Part shown: one piece after another, positions 37,111 through 47,907 of the stretch
How positions within the stretch are numbered: position 1 is the first letter of the stretch
How the letters are laid out: every line of letters starts with the position of its first letter
Notes under the pieces: model-generated
Seen by the model: only the letters and a program-made list of their open reading frames with translations
Databases searched by the model: none
What the model was told of the DNA's origin: nothing
NCBI GenBank assembly: GCA_964590075.1
Contig: CAZPXS010000003.1
Coordinates: 67,085-131,084 of the forward strand
Direction of reading: 5' to 3'
Length of the DNA stretch: 64,000 nucleotides
Origin: JAGDVO01 sp964590075 [NCBI: uncultured Aquificales bacterium]
Lineage (GTDB): Bacteria; Thermosulfidibacterota; Thermosulfidibacteria; Thermosulfidibacterales
Made by a program: the position numbers and the translations under genes

Positions 37111-37895
37111 CTCATACCACCGAGAACCTTCTTTATCATATCCGAAGCTTTCTTACCCGATAGTAACATTCCACCGAATATAGGCCCCATCCTATGCTCA
37201 CCGTAACATGCAATAGCAGCCATACCAATCACAAATAAACCCGGATACACTTCACCAGTCTTTTCAACCACAAACCTCTCACCAAACTCGGCCAACATAG
37301 GTTTCTCACCAATAACCTCACCTGTAGGAGTGGCCAATTTCTTCTTGAGTTTCTTAACGATAATATTTGCGATTTCCGCATCATGACCGGTACCATCAAC
37401 CACAACCTTTGACTCAACCGTAATAGGATCAACATGAAGCCTGTTCAACTCTACAGGTGTCCAGTTTAACACAAGTCCACATACTCTCTCTCCTTCATCA
37501 ACCTTAACATCAACCGCACTTATCAGGTTAAATATCTTAACACCTGATGTAACAGCTTTGTATATAAGGCCACTTGCTAAAGCTATAGCATCCACTATGT
37601 AGTAACCCTCCTCGCTATAGGGTTTATATGGTATTTCGAACTCATCGAGCACCTCAAGAGCCTCCTTCTGCACGACAACCACGTTGAACATAGCACCTCC
37701 ACCCCATATGCCACCACCTGGAGCTAGTTTTCTCTCAAAGATGGAGACATTGTAGCCCTCTTTAGCAAGATAGTAACCACAGACAAGTCCACTTGGTCCA
37801 GCCCCAACTATCGCAACGTCACTTTTTATAACGCCCGAAAACTTATTAAAATACTCTTCGAGTATAGCTTTGGTAATTATCTTCTCATCAAGCAT
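37107..37895 (-). CDS. thi4: Thiazole synthase, Thi4 family (sulfide-using type)
   Basis: Makes the thiamin thiazole from NAD and glycine. The 262-residue FAD/NAD-fold protein has VAIVGAGPSGLVCGYYLA, FERKLAPGGGIWGGGAMF and GTGHDAEI, and ends in GPIFGGMLLSGKKAS. Where suicidal yeast Thi4 has the sulfur-donating Cys in its HGTQCCMDP region, this protein reads NRLHVDP, with His, like methanogen Thi4 that uses free sulfide catalytically. It thereby replaces ThiG/ThiS/ThiH and fits a sulfide-rich anaerobic niche. Confidence 0.9.
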   Translation of the reverse strand: MLDEKIITKAILEEYFNKFSGVIKSDVAIVGAGPSGLVCGYYLAKEGYNVSIFERKLAPGGGIWGGGAMFNVVVVQKEALEVLDEFEIPYKPYSEEGYYIVDAIALASGLIYKAVTSGVKIFNLISAVDVKVDEGERVCGLVLNWTPVELNRLHVDPITVESKVVVDGTGHDAEIANIIVKKLKKKLATPTGEVIGEKPMLAEFGERFVVEKTGEVYPGLFVIGMAAIACYGEHRMGPIFGGMLLSGKKASDMIKKVLGGMR

Positions 37896-37898
37896 AGT

Positions 37899-38597
37899 TT
37901 ACCTCCTTTCCCCGAATATTAATGTACCTATCCTTATTATAGTTGCTCCTTCCTCAATGGCAACCTCAAAATCATTACTCATACCCATCGATAACTCTAC
38001 AAATTCCTCCAAACCAAACTCATCCCTTACTCTATCCCTCAGTTCTCTAAGCCTTCTAAAAACCCATCTAACATCCTCAGGATCGCTCACAAAGGGAGCT
38101 ACCGTCATCAACCCAACCAACCTCAACATCCTGGTATTACTACGGATATAATCGACGAGATCCTCTAACTTCTCCTCCACAACACCATGTTTAGTAGCCT
38201 CTTTAGCCACATTAACTTCAACAAGTACAGGCATTACCTTCCCAACCTTTAAAAGTTCCCTCTCAAGGGTATCAACAAGTTCAGGCCTATCAACGGAATG
38301 AATCGTATCAAATATCCTAACAGCATCCTTAACCTTGTTCCTCTGTAGGTAACCTATCATATGCCATTTTATAGGATTAGCAAACAACTTTTTAAACTTT
38401 TCCTTAGCTTCCTGAACTCTGTTTTCACCTATATCGGTAATACCAAGGGATATCGCTACTTCTATTATTTCGGGAGGTACGGTCTTTGTCACCGCTACAA
38501 GCTTTACTGTACCTGGATCCCTCTTTACCCTTTCGCAGGCTCTATTGATTCTTTCTCTTAGGATACCTATATTTTTAAGTAAAGTATCCCGTACCAT
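37899..38597 (-). CDS. yggS: PLP homeostasis protein (YggS/PROSC family)
   Basis: Monomeric PLP-binding protein with an alanine-racemase-type barrel, 232 residues. The PLP lysine lies in KLVAVTKTVPPE; other landmarks are IGENRVQEAKEKF, WHMIGYLQRNKVK and SMGMSNDFEVAIEEGAT. It begins the thi cluster, 3 bp before thi4. A TTG start at 38603 is possible, but the ATG at 38597 is preferred. No TPP riboswitch is visible upstream. A TAGTAA -10-like element ends 6 bases before the ATG. Confidence 0.9.
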   Translation of the reverse strand: MVRDTLLKNIGILRERINRACERVKRDPGTVKLVAVTKTVPPEIIEVAISLGITDIGENRVQEAKEKFKKLFANPIKWHMIGYLQRNKVKDAVRIFDTIHSVDRPELVDTLERELLKVGKVMPVLVEVNVAKEATKHGVVEEKLEDLVDYIRSNTRMLRLVGLMTVAPFVSDPEDVRWVFRRLRELRDRVRDEFGLEEFVELSMGMSNDFEVAIEEGATIIRIGTLIFGERR

Positions 38598-38644
38598 GTC
38601 CAATTACTACCAAACATTAATATAAAAATGCAAGAGGTGATAAC

Positions 38645-38872
38645 ATGGAAGGATTTGGTGGATTTGGAAAGATAATGATACTCATGGGAATTTTTCTTAT
38701 AGTATTTGGATTGATCATTATAGGAGTAGGGAAGCTCCCATATCTTGGGAAGCTTCCCGGAGATATCTACATAAGAAAAGGTAACTTTACCTTCTACTTT
38801 CCATTTGCAACAAGTATCTTAATCAGCCTAATACTTACAATCCTACTTAACATCATATTTAGGATAAAGTAG
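38645..38872 (+). CDS. DUF2905 family small membrane protein
   Basis: A 75-residue protein with two hydrophobic helices (about 8-29 and 50-72) and the family core GKLPGDIYIRKGNFTFYFPFATSILISL. GAGGTG precedes the ATG. Its stop abuts that of dapL, convergently. The function is unknown. Confidence 0.85.
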   Translation: MEGFGGFGKIMILMGIFLIVFGLIIIGVGKLPYLGKLPGDIYIRKGNFTFYFPFATSILISLILTILLNIIFRIK

Positions 38873-40029
38873 CTAAAGTAACTTAACTATCCTGTGAGCC
38901 GCTTCTTCCAACCTTTCCTCAGGTAAACATAGAGTCATTCTAAAGTAACCTTCACCATACTCACCAAAACCAACCCCAGGAGTAACCACCACATTAGCTT
39001 CATCCAGAAGTTTCTTCGCAAAACTTATGGAGTCGTAACCTGATGGAACAGGTGTCCATATATAGAAGGTCGCCTTGGGAGATTTAACGTTAAAGCCGTT
39101 TTTAGTCAAAATGTCAACGAACAAATCCCTTCTTCTCTTATATCTCGATCTTATCTCTTCAACCTGAGGCTCATGGGTGAGTGCGTATATGGCAGCTTCC
39201 TGGATAGCCTCGAAAACTCCAGAATCAATATTCGTCTTTACCTTTACCAACCCTCTAATAACATCAGGATTACCAACCGCCATGCCTATGCGCCAACCTG
39301 TCATATTAAAGGTCTTAGATAGAGAATGAAATTCTATCGCAACATCCTTTGCACCTTCCAGCTCTAATATACTGATGGGTGGTTCCTCGTAGTATATCTC
39401 ACTATAGGCTGCGTCATGAGCCACTATAAAACCATAAGTCTTAGCAAGTTCTATAAGCCTTTTAAAAAACTCTCTTGTAGCAATGGCACTTGTAGGATTG
39501 TTTGGATAGTTCACAAAAAATATTTTGGTTTTCTTCAAAACATCCTCGGGTATACTATCAAGATCGGGGAGAAATCCATTCTCAGCTCTTAGAGGTACAT
39601 GATAGGGGATACCTCCTGCCAGAACCGTTGAACCATGATAAACCGGATAACCTGGATCCGGTACTAACACGTAATCGCCAGGATTAACAAAGGCAAAAGG
39701 TAGGTGAGCGATACCCTCCTTCGAACCTATAAGCGCGGTAACCTCACTCTTCGGATCTATATCTACCTTAAATCTTCTTTTATACCAGGCACTTACAGCC
39801 TCACGGAACCTGAGCATACCCTCATAGGAGGGATACCTGTGGTAGCTGGGATTATCAAGAGCCCTTTTCATGGCCTCTACTATTTCAGAAGGGGTTGGCA
39901 TGTCAGGATCGCCAACCCCGAGATCTATCACATCGTAGCCTTCCTCAAGTTTTCTTCTCTTAGCTTCATCGATAGCAGCAAAGAGATAGGGTGGTAGCTT
40001 TTTTAACCTATCTGCCCACTCAAAGGCCA

Positions 40030-40030
<1 letters not shown>
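38873..40030 (-). CDS. dapL: LL-diaminopimelate aminotransferase
   Basis: Class I/II PLP aminotransferase of 385 residues that makes LL-diaminopimelate from tetrahydrodipicolinate, feeding lysine and peptidoglycan. Motifs: VIDLGVGDPDMPTP, PDPGYPVYHG, FVNYPNNPTSA, AHDAAYSEIYY and the Schiff-base lysine in HSLSKTFNMTGWRIG; the pattern is that of DapL rather than AspC. The ATG at 40030 overlaps the nfnB stop (TAATG) and has GGGGGAG upstream; a GTG at 40036 is also open. Co-transcribed with nfnAB. Confidence 0.9.
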
Positions 40031-41448
<1,418 letters not shown>

Positions 41449-41451
41449 TTA

Positions 41452-42300
41452 CTAAATGTTTTTAAAAAGTTCCGGATGTTTCTTTTTAAATAACTCAAGG
41501 GCTAATCTCTCTTCCTCCTGATAGACAGTCAGCCTGTTCATTAGCTCGTCGAAATCAACCTGATAACCGTCAAACTCTGGACCATCAACACATACGAACC
41601 TAACTTTGCCACCAATCGTAACCCTACAAACACCACACATCCCTGTAGCATCAAGCATCATAGCGTTGAGGGATACTATACAGGGTATATTATAGGGTTC
41701 CAAAGTTTTTACAACAAATTTCATCATTATCGCAGGCCCTATGGCTACTGCTTGATCGATTTTAACACCACTCTCAAGTAGCTCTCTGAGGGCATCGGTA
41801 ACAAGACCCTTCTTCCCGTAAGATCCATCATCGGTAGTTATTATAACTTCATCAGAAATAGCCCTCATTTCCTCCTCAAGGATAAGGAGTTCCTTAGTCC
41901 TCGCACCAAGTATAGTTATCAGTCTGTTACCTGCCTCCTTCATCCCCTTAAGTATAGGGTAAAGTGGAGCTATACCAACTCCTCCTCCTATACCAACGAC
42001 CGTCCCAAACTTTTCGATATGGGTTGGCTGACCAAGTGGCCCTGCAACATCCTGGAAAGCATCGCCCACATTGTAGGTTCCCATCTCCCAGGTACTCTTA
42101 CCAACCTTTTGGAAGATTATCCTTATCGTACCCTCATCCGGCCGCTTATCAACAACGGTTAGAGGGATCCTCTCACCCTTCTCATGAGCCCTTATCATGA
42201 CAAACTGACCTGGTCTATGCTTCCTGGCTACCCTGGGAGCCTCAATCCACATGGAACAAATCGTAGGAGATAAGTCCTGCTTATCAACTATCCTGTACAT
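41452..42300 (-). CDS. nfnA: NfnA / ferredoxin-NADP reductase-like subunit
   Basis: FAD- and [2Fe-2S]-binding subunit, 282 residues from MYRIVDKQ (42300), where GGAGAGGGG is the ribosome site; an ATG at 42315 is also open. FAD motif RPGQFVMIR, NAD-binding GIGGGVGIAPLYPI, and the C-terminal cluster motif DATGMCGVC with a further Cys in VRFVCVDGPEF. The Asp before the cysteines fits the mixed Asp/Cys ligation described in NfnA. Part of nfnA-nfnB-dapL. Confidence 0.88.
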   Translation of the reverse strand: MYRIVDKQDLSPTICSMWIEAPRVARKHRPGQFVMIRAHEKGERIPLTVVDKRPDEGTIRIIFQKVGKSTWEMGTYNVGDAFQDVAGPLGQPTHIEKFGTVVGIGGGVGIAPLYPILKGMKEAGNRLITILGARTKELLILEEEMRAISDEVIITTDDGSYGKKGLVTDALRELLESGVKIDQAVAIGPAIMMKFVVKTLEPYNIPCIVSLNAMMLDATGMCGVCRVTIGGKVRFVCVDGPEFDGYQVDFDELMNRLTVYQEEERLALELFKKKHPELFKNI

Positions 42301-42370
42301 CCCGCCCCTCTCCATCTTTAGTCTTTTATTTCACCTTTAATTAACACATCGTTAGATAATAAATCAATAG

Positions 42371-42400
42371 TTGACAAAAGTATACTTCTCATGCTAGAAT
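42371..42400 (+). promoter_or_regulatory. Promoter of the lytic transglycosylase operon
   Basis: TTGACA (42371-42376), 18-bp spacer, TAGAAT (42395-42400). The ATG at 42408 is just 8 bp after the -10, at the expected transcription start, and no Shine-Dalgarno is present. Confidence 0.6.
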
Positions 42401-42407
42401 ATGTTAT

Positions 42408-43235
42408 ATGGTGAAGCTTATTCAAATATTATTAGCTCTTCTACTCATACTAACCAACATTTCTAAAGCGGAGGACCTAAAGTACGAATTAAGGATAAAA
42501 AAGAACAATCTTATAGAACGCTTTATCAATTACTATAGAAGTAAAGGTAGGAGAGTACTTGAAGTTTCTTTAGAAAGATACAAGTATTACAGAAAGATAG
42601 TTGAGGCAACGGTAGAGAGGGAAAATCTTCCAAGGGAAATAGCCTATATACCTATTATAGAGAGCGCCTATGATGGGAAAGCAATCTCAAAGAGTAACGC
42701 TGTAGGCTTCTGGCAATTTAAGTACCAAACGGCAAAAACCTTCGGTATAGAGATAAACGAGTATATAGATGAACGTAAAGATATAGAGAGATCGACCATT
42801 AGTGCCTGTAAGTACATAAAATTTTTATACAGTAAACTTAAGGATTGGGATCTTGTAATAGCCGCCTACAACATGGGTAGAATAAATCTTGAAAGAATAA
42901 TAGAAAAGGCAGGGACAAACGACTTCTGGGAACTCGTAAAAAGGGGATATATTAGAAGGGAGACAAGAGAATTTGTTGCTAAGTTTTACGCTATAAGTTT
43001 TATCTTAAATAATGGAGAGATAAAACTCGGTGAACCTATAGAGATAGAAAAAGTGGAGATGCCAGCGGGAATAAAATTATCGGAAATAGCAAGAATCACT
43101 GGAATTAGCTACAAAGAGTTAAAGGAGCTAAATCCCCATATAAAGCAAGACATAGTACCGTCATCTGGAGCAAATGTATATCTACCAAAGGATAAAGCCT
43201 TTATGGTTAAGATCTTCCTAGACTTAAGGTCATGA
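42408..43235 (+). CDS. Lytic murein transglycosylase (SLT domain plus LysM-like tail)
   Basis: Peptidoglycan-cleaving enzyme of 275 residues. Signal peptide (1-21, ISKA-ED), then an SLT domain with the catalytic Glu in IPIIESAYDGKAISKSNAVG and FWQFKYQTAKTFG, and YNMGRINLERII. The C-terminal about 50 residues (LSEIARITGISYKELKELNPHI) look like a single LysM cell-wall-binding motif. This is MltD-like but short. Stop and next start overlap (ATGA). No ribosome site is visible and the promoter suggests a leaderless mRNA. Confidence 0.87.
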   Translation: MVKLIQILLALLLILTNISKAEDLKYELRIKKNNLIERFINYYRSKGRRVLEVSLERYKYYRKIVEATVERENLPREIAYIPIIESAYDGKAISKSNAVGFWQFKYQTAKTFGIEINEYIDERKDIERSTISACKYIKFLYSKLKDWDLVIAAYNMGRINLERIIEKAGTNDFWELVKRGYIRRETREFVAKFYAISFILNNGEIKLGEPIEIEKVEMPAGIKLSEIARITGISYKELKELNPHIKQDIVPSSGANVYLPKDKAFMVKIFLDLRS

Positions 43236-43447
43236 AAAACTATAACCTAAATCGTAAAATCGTTGATCTTGTTAATCTCTTAGAAGAAATTATGGAGGAA
43301 AACTCAAAATTAAAAGATGAAATAAGAAAAAAAGATGAAGCTATTAACGTGTTAAAAGGTAAGTTAGAAAAGTTAGAGAGACGGCTAATTGAAATAACAA
43401 AAAGGATAAAGGATTACATAGAACTGGTAGAGTCGGGTAAGTTATGA
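43232..43447 (+). CDS. Small coiled-coil protein, ZapB-like
   Basis: A 71-residue, almost wholly helical heptad-repeat protein (leucines and isoleucines at regular spacing, many Lys/Glu), with no cysteine or tryptophan. The length and heptads resemble ZapB, and it is fused by ATGA overlaps to the transglycosylase gene before it and the ZapA-like gene after it. A cell-division role is an inference from context and coiled-coil character. Confidence 0.55.
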   Translation: MKNYNLNRKIVDLVNLLEEIMEENSKLKDEIRKKDEAINVLKGKLEKLERRLIEITKRIKDYIELVESGKL

Positions 43448-43710
43448 TATCCTTCAAGCTATTTGACAGGACTGTTAGGATAAAGGGGATAAGGACTCAG
43501 AAGGAAGCAGACGAAATATCAGCTATCCTTGAAAAAATCATAGAAGAGCAACTTGGTTACGAAAGGGGTAAAATTGTGGCTGATAAGATTCTGGCCGATA
43601 GGGAGATCTTGGGTATTGTGTTGAAGTTGGCCAGGGATTATTATAAATTAAAACTATACATAGAAGACTGCGAAGTTATTATAGATAGCTTTTTAGGAAA
43701 AATAAGATAA
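43444..43710 (+). CDS. zapA: ZapA-like cell division protein
   Basis: An 88-residue protein. The start FKLFDRTVRIKGIRTQKEADEISAILEKIIEEQ follows the ZapA pattern of a short beta-hairpin domain followed by a helix, and the remainder is helical. ZapA bundles FtsZ in the division ring. Similarity is modest and I see no diagnostic residue, but small genes of this pair are found next to rny/ymdB in other bacteria. It is 3 bp before rarA. Confidence 0.55.
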   Translation: MISFKLFDRTVRIKGIRTQKEADEISAILEKIIEEQLGYERGKIVADKILADREILGIVLKLARDYYKLKLYIEDCEVIIDSFLGKIR

Positions 43711-43713
43711 ATT

Positions 43714-44955
43714 ATGAGTGAACCGCTATATAGAAAAATAAGACCTTTAGATATAGATGAGGTTATAGGACAAGAGCATCTACTAGGGAAGGGTGGTGTT
43801 TTACGCTCTATAATAGAATCTGGCAAAATCAAGTCTATGCTATTTTACGGCCCGAGTGGTGTAGGTAAAACTCTTGTAGCTGAAATAATAGCATCAAAGA
43901 TAAGGGCAAATTTTATTAAAATATCGGCAGTAACCACCGGTATAAAGGAACTGAAGGAAATAACGGACAAAGCTAGGCAACTTAAATCTAGGGGAATGGA
44001 AACGGTAGTATTTATAGATGAAATACATAGATACAATAAACTACAACAAGATTTTCTGTTACCCTTTATAGAGGATGGTACTATAATCGTCATAGGAGCA
44101 TCTACAGAGAATCCTATATTCGCCTTAAATAAGGCACTTTTATCAAGAATAGTGGTACTAAAGTTTGAACCATTAAGTGATGAGGAGATCGAAAGGATAT
44201 TAAAAAGGGCACTAAAAAAGTTAGAGTTGGAAAAGGTAGATGAAAATCTAATTAGGATAATCGCCAAAAGCTCAAAAGGTGATGCGAGAAAGGCTCTGAT
44301 AACCCTTGAACTTGTTATAGATACACTAAAGGAAAGGGAGAGAATAACATTAGAAGAGGCAAGAGATATTATAAGAAACCTAGGGATAAATATATCCTAC
44401 GACGAAGATGAAAGATACAATACAATAAGTGCCTTTATTAAGAGCGTAAGAGGGTCGGACCCAGACGCTTCTTTATACTGGCTTGCCGTCATGATCAAAT
44501 CAGGAGAAGATCCTCTCTATATCACGAGAAGACTAATTATACTAGCAGCGGAAGATATAGGTTTAGCTAACCCTGAAGCGTTAAGTGTAGCTGTAAATGC
44601 CCATCATGCGATATCCCACGTAGGTATGCCAGAGGGTGCCCTTATTCTCGCTATGGCTACCATCTACCTAGCTGTCTCGCCGAAAAGTAACTCCTCATAC
44701 GTCGCGATACAGAAGGCGCTAGATACCATAGAAAGAGACGGAGTATGTGAAGTCCCAATTTATCTTCGAGATTCACACGATTGGGAAAAGTTAAGGGGAA
44801 GGGAAAAATACCTATACCCACATGACTACCCAGAGGGATTCGTAAAACAAACCTACCTACCAAAATCCTACAGGTTCTACTTTCCAAAAGATATAGGTAA
44901 GGAGAAGAAGATAAAGGATTTACTTGTGAGGTTGTGGGGTGAAAGATATAGTTAG
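43714..44955 (+). CDS. rarA: Replication-associated recombination protein RarA (MgsA)
   Basis: AAA+ ATPase acting at stalled replication forks, 413 residues. It begins near DEVIGQEHLLGKGGVLR, has Walker A GPSGVGKT (about 47-54), Walker B FIDEIHRYNKLQQD, sensor ATTENP-like IGASTENPIF, and the C-terminal MgsA domain (SVRGSDPDASLYWLA, AAEDIGLANPEA, VPIYLRDSH). It overlaps the next gene by 17 bp. Confidence 0.93.
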   Translation: MSEPLYRKIRPLDIDEVIGQEHLLGKGGVLRSIIESGKIKSMLFYGPSGVGKTLVAEIIASKIRANFIKISAVTTGIKELKEITDKARQLKSRGMETVVFIDEIHRYNKLQQDFLLPFIEDGTIIVIGASTENPIFALNKALLSRIVVLKFEPLSDEEIERILKRALKKLELEKVDENLIRIIAKSSKGDARKALITLELVIDTLKERERITLEEARDIIRNLGINISYDEDERYNTISAFIKSVRGSDPDASLYWLAVMIKSGEDPLYITRRLIILAAEDIGLANPEALSVAVNAHHAISHVGMPEGALILAMATIYLAVSPKSNSSYVAIQKALDTIERDGVCEVPIYLRDSHDWEKLRGREKYLYPHDYPEGFVKQTYLPKSYRFYFPKDIGKEKKIKDLLVRLWGERYS

Positions 44956-45502
44956 AAAGAACCTTATAAAGTTAAGAATGGAAATGAATATTGAATCAAA
45001 ATATAGAAAGGAGGTGATCATAAATGAAAAGATAGAAAAGCTAAAAGAATTTGCAAATGCAAGAGTTATTGCAATCTACTATCCAATAAATAACGAAGTT
45101 AGCCTGTTAGATTTATTTGAGAAATATAAAAAAGAAAAAATTTTTGTGTTTCCAAAAGTAAAAAATAAGAATCTGTGTTTCGGCAAGGTAAGTGATCTAA
45201 AAGAAATGGTAACGGGAAAATTTGGAATAAAGGAACCAAAACAAGATGATGTGAGCTTAGAGGAGATAGACCTAATCTTTGTTCCTGGGGTAGCCTTTGA
45301 CACTCTGGGTTACAGAATTGGCTATGGTGGCGGATACTACGACAGGTTGCTTGCAAATAAAAAGCAACACCAGTGTGCTATAGGGGTTTGCTTTGAATTT
45401 CAGCTGATAGACCATATCGCAAAGGACGACTGGGATAGAAAAGTCGACATCCTAGTGACAGAAAGGACACTCATAAACACCAAAGCCTTATCAAAAATTT
45501 AA
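44939..45502 (+). CDS. 5-formyltetrahydrofolate cyclo-ligase
   Basis: Converts 5-formyl-THF to 5,10-methenyl-THF with ATP. The 187-residue protein has the family motifs [36 protein letters not shown] and the C-terminal KVDILVTE. The start is a GTG inside rarA. Fits the folate-related folD two genes on. Confidence 0.9.
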   Translation: MKDIVRKNLIKLRMEMNIESKYRKEVIINEKIEKLKEFANARVIAIYYPINNEVSLLDLFEKYKKEKIFVFPKVKNKNLCFGKVSDLKEMVTGKFGIKEPKQDDVSLEEIDLIFVPGVAFDTLGYRIGYGGGYYDRLLANKKQHQCAIGVCFEFQLIDHIAKDDWDRKVDILVTERTLINTKALSKI

Positions 45503-45516
45503 AAAGGAGGGAAAAA

Positions 45517-47106
45517 ATGCAAGTGGTTATCGCTATAATCTCATTAGCTATAGGATTAGGAATAGGTTACTACTATAGAAAAAATATCTATGAAAGTAAG
45601 ATAAGAAACTTAGAAGAAGAGGCAAAGAGAATCATAGATGATGCTAAAAAAGAAGCGGATAATATCATAAAGGAAGCAGAAAACATAAAAAAAGAAATGA
45701 TATTACAAACGAAGGAAGAGTTATATAGAGAAAAGAAAGAAATGGAAGAAAAGCTAAACGAAAAGAAATTTGAATTAGAAAAGCTTGAATCAAAGTTAAT
45801 TAAAAAAGAGGAGTCATTAGAAATAAAGGAAAAACAAATAAACCAAAAAGAACTCGAACTAAAGCAATTTGAAATTGAACTACAAAAAGAAAAAGAAGAA
45901 ATAGAAAAACTTAAATCGGAAATAATGAGTAAAGAAGAAGAGATAGAAAAGATGAAAGCAGGTATAAAGAAAAAACTCGAGGAAATAGCTAAACTTACAG
46001 AAGAAGAAGCAAAAGAATTGTTAAAACAGCAGGTTATTGAAGAAGCTAAAAAGGAGGCTTACGAGATTGTAAAGGCAATCGAAGAGGAGGCGAAAGAAAA
46101 GGCCGAAAAGAAGGCAAGAGAAATAATAGCCACAGCGATACAGAGATACTCTCCGGATGAGGTGATAGAAAACACCGTATCGGTGGTCTATCTACCCTCT
46201 GATGAAATGAAAGGTAGGATAATAGGAAGGGAGGGTAGAAACATAAGAGCCTTTGAAGCCATTACGGGAGTAGATCTTATAATAGATGACACGCCGGAAG
46301 TTGTGGTTCTATCCTGTCATGATCCTATAAGAAGGGAGATAGCAAAGAGAGCCCTAGAAGCACTGGTTAAAGATGGCAGGATACATCCTGCTAGAATAGA
46401 GGAAGTTGTTAGGAAGAAAGAACTGGAAGTAGAGGCTCACATAAAGGAGGTTGGAGAAACCGTAACCTTTGAACTTGGAATAAGTAACCTACACCCAGAA
46501 CTCGTAAAACTAATAGGACGTCTCAAATTCAGGACAAGCTACGGACAAAACATCCTTGAGCACTCCAAAGAAGTGGCTATATTCTGCGGAATAATGGCAG
46601 CGGAACTTGGACTCGATGTCGCCTTTGCAAAAAGGATAGGACTACTACACGATATAGGAAAGGCTGTTAATCACGAGGTTGAAGGTTCCCATGCGATAAT
46701 AGGAGCTGAACTTGCCAAGAAATACGGTGAGAATGAAAAGGTGGTAAACGCAATAGCAAGCCACCATGGCGAGGTTGAGCCTACATCCATCGAAGCTATA
46801 CTCCTAATAGCAGCGGATACACTATCAGCCGCAAGACCAGGAGCAAGAAGAGAAGTAGTCGAGGCCTACCTTAAAAGAATAACAAAGATGGAAGAGATAG
46901 CCATGTCCTACAAGGGTGTAGAAAAGGCCTATGCAATACAGGCTGGTAGGGAACTGAGAGTTATAGTTGTACCGGAAGAGATCAGCGATGAAGAGATACA
47001 CTTTCTGGCAAAAGATATAGCTAAGAGACTTCAGGAAGAACTTACCTATCCTGGTAACATAAAGGTACACGTTATAAGAGAAACGAGAGCGATAGAGGTG
47101 GCATAG
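45517..47106 (+). CDS. rny: Ribonuclease Y
   Basis: Membrane-anchored endoribonuclease that begins mRNA decay. In order: N-terminal membrane helix (2-20), a very long Lys/Glu coiled coil (about 25-200), a KH domain ([21 protein letters not shown]), and an HD domain with [12 protein letters not shown]. Length 529 is typical. GGAGGG precedes the ATG. Its presence with no RNase E in view suggests RNase Y-based turnover. Confidence 0.95.
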   Translation: MQVVIAIISLAIGLGIGYYYRKNIYESKIRNLEEEAKRIIDDAKKEADNIIKEAENIKKEMILQTKEELYREKKEMEEKLNEKKFELEKLESKLIKKEESLEIKEKQINQKELELKQFEIELQKEKEEIEKLKSEIMSKEEEIEKMKAGIKKKLEEIAKLTEEEAKELLKQQVIEEAKKEAYEIVKAIEEEAKEKAEKKAREIIATAIQRYSPDEVIENTVSVVYLPSDEMKGRIIGREGRNIRAFEAITGVDLIIDDTPEVVVLSCHDPIRREIAKRALEALVKDGRIHPARIEEVVRKKELEVEAHIKEVGETVTFELGISNLHPELVKLIGRLKFRTSYGQNILEHSKEVAIFCGIMAAELGLDVAFAKRIGLLHDIGKAVNHEVEGSHAIIGAELAKKYGENEKVVNAIASHHGEVEPTSIEAILLIAADTLSAARPGARREVVEAYLKRITKMEEIAMSYKGVEKAYAIQAGRELRVIVVPEEISDEEIHFLAKDIAKRLQEELTYPGNIKVHVIRETRAIEVA

Positions 47107-47907
47107 GTGGAAAAGATAAGAATAGTCTTTCTTGGAGATATAGTTGGTAAAAGTGGTAGAAAAGCTTTAACAATATTCAAAAATAAACTGATGGATTGCT
47201 ACAAGCCGGATTTCATCATAGCAAACGGAGAGAATCTAGCGGGCGGTTTTGGACTGACGATAGAAAAGGTTATGGAAATTAAAGAGTTTGGTATCAACGT
47301 AATAACCACGGGTAACCATGTATGGGATAAAAAGGATTTCGTAAAACATTTGGACCATCTGGACTATGTACTCAGACCGGCAAATTACCCTAATGGAGTC
47401 CCAGGTAGAGGCTGGGGTATATGGCACGTAAATGGCACACCTATAGCAGTAGTGAATCTACAGGGTCGAATATTCATGGATCCTATTGACTGCCCCTTTA
47501 GAAGGATGGATGAGATAATGGAAAACTATCTCTCGGGAGTAAAGGTGATAGTGGTAGATTTTCATGCAGAGGCAACTGCCGAGAAGATATGCCTCGGCTA
47601 CTATTTAGCAGGTAGGGTGAGTGCGGTGATAGGAACACATACACATGTCCAAACTGCAGATGAGAGAATAATAAAGGGATTTACAGGTTACATAACGGAT
47701 GCGGGAATGTGCGGAGCCATCGATTCTTCGATAGGGATGGAAGTGAAGGAGGCTATAGAAAGAATCATATATCATATCCCAAGGAAGTTCAGTGTGGCAA
47801 GTGGAAAAACACAGTTAAATGGTGTATTTCTCGAAATAGAAACCTCAACGGGTAAATGCCTAAGTATAGAAAGAATATACTGGAAGGAGGAAAATGATAG
47901 AGACTAA
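47107..47907 (+). CDS. ymdB: YmdB-type metallophosphoesterase
   Basis: Binuclear-metal phosphodiesterase, 266 residues, of the YmdB/TIGR00282 family that acts on cyclic nucleotides or RNA regulators. Motifs: FLGDIVGKSGRKA, IANGENLAGGFGL, TTGNHVWDKKD, VDFHAEATAEK and GTHTHVQTADERI. The GTG start directly follows the rny stop; rny-ymdB linkage is widely conserved. It overlaps folD by 14 bp. Confidence 0.92.
   Translation: MEKIRIVFLGDIVGKSGRKALTIFKNKLMDCYKPDFIIANGENLAGGFGLTIEKVMEIKEFGINVITTGNHVWDKKDFVKHLDHLDYVLRPANYPNGVPGRGWGIWHVNGTPIAVVNLQGRIFMDPIDCPFRRMDEIMENYLSGVKVIVVDFHAEATAEKICLGYYLAGRVSAVIGTHTHVQTADERIIKGFTGYITDAGMCGAIDSSIGMEVKEAIERIIYHIPRKFSVASGKTQLNGVFLEIETSTGKCLSIERIYWKEENDRD

Noticed and set aside
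37895-38660. TPP riboswitch before the thiamin cluster
   Set aside because: I could not find the conserved CTGAGA and ACCTGATCTGGATAATGCC-type blocks upstream of yggS or between the genes.
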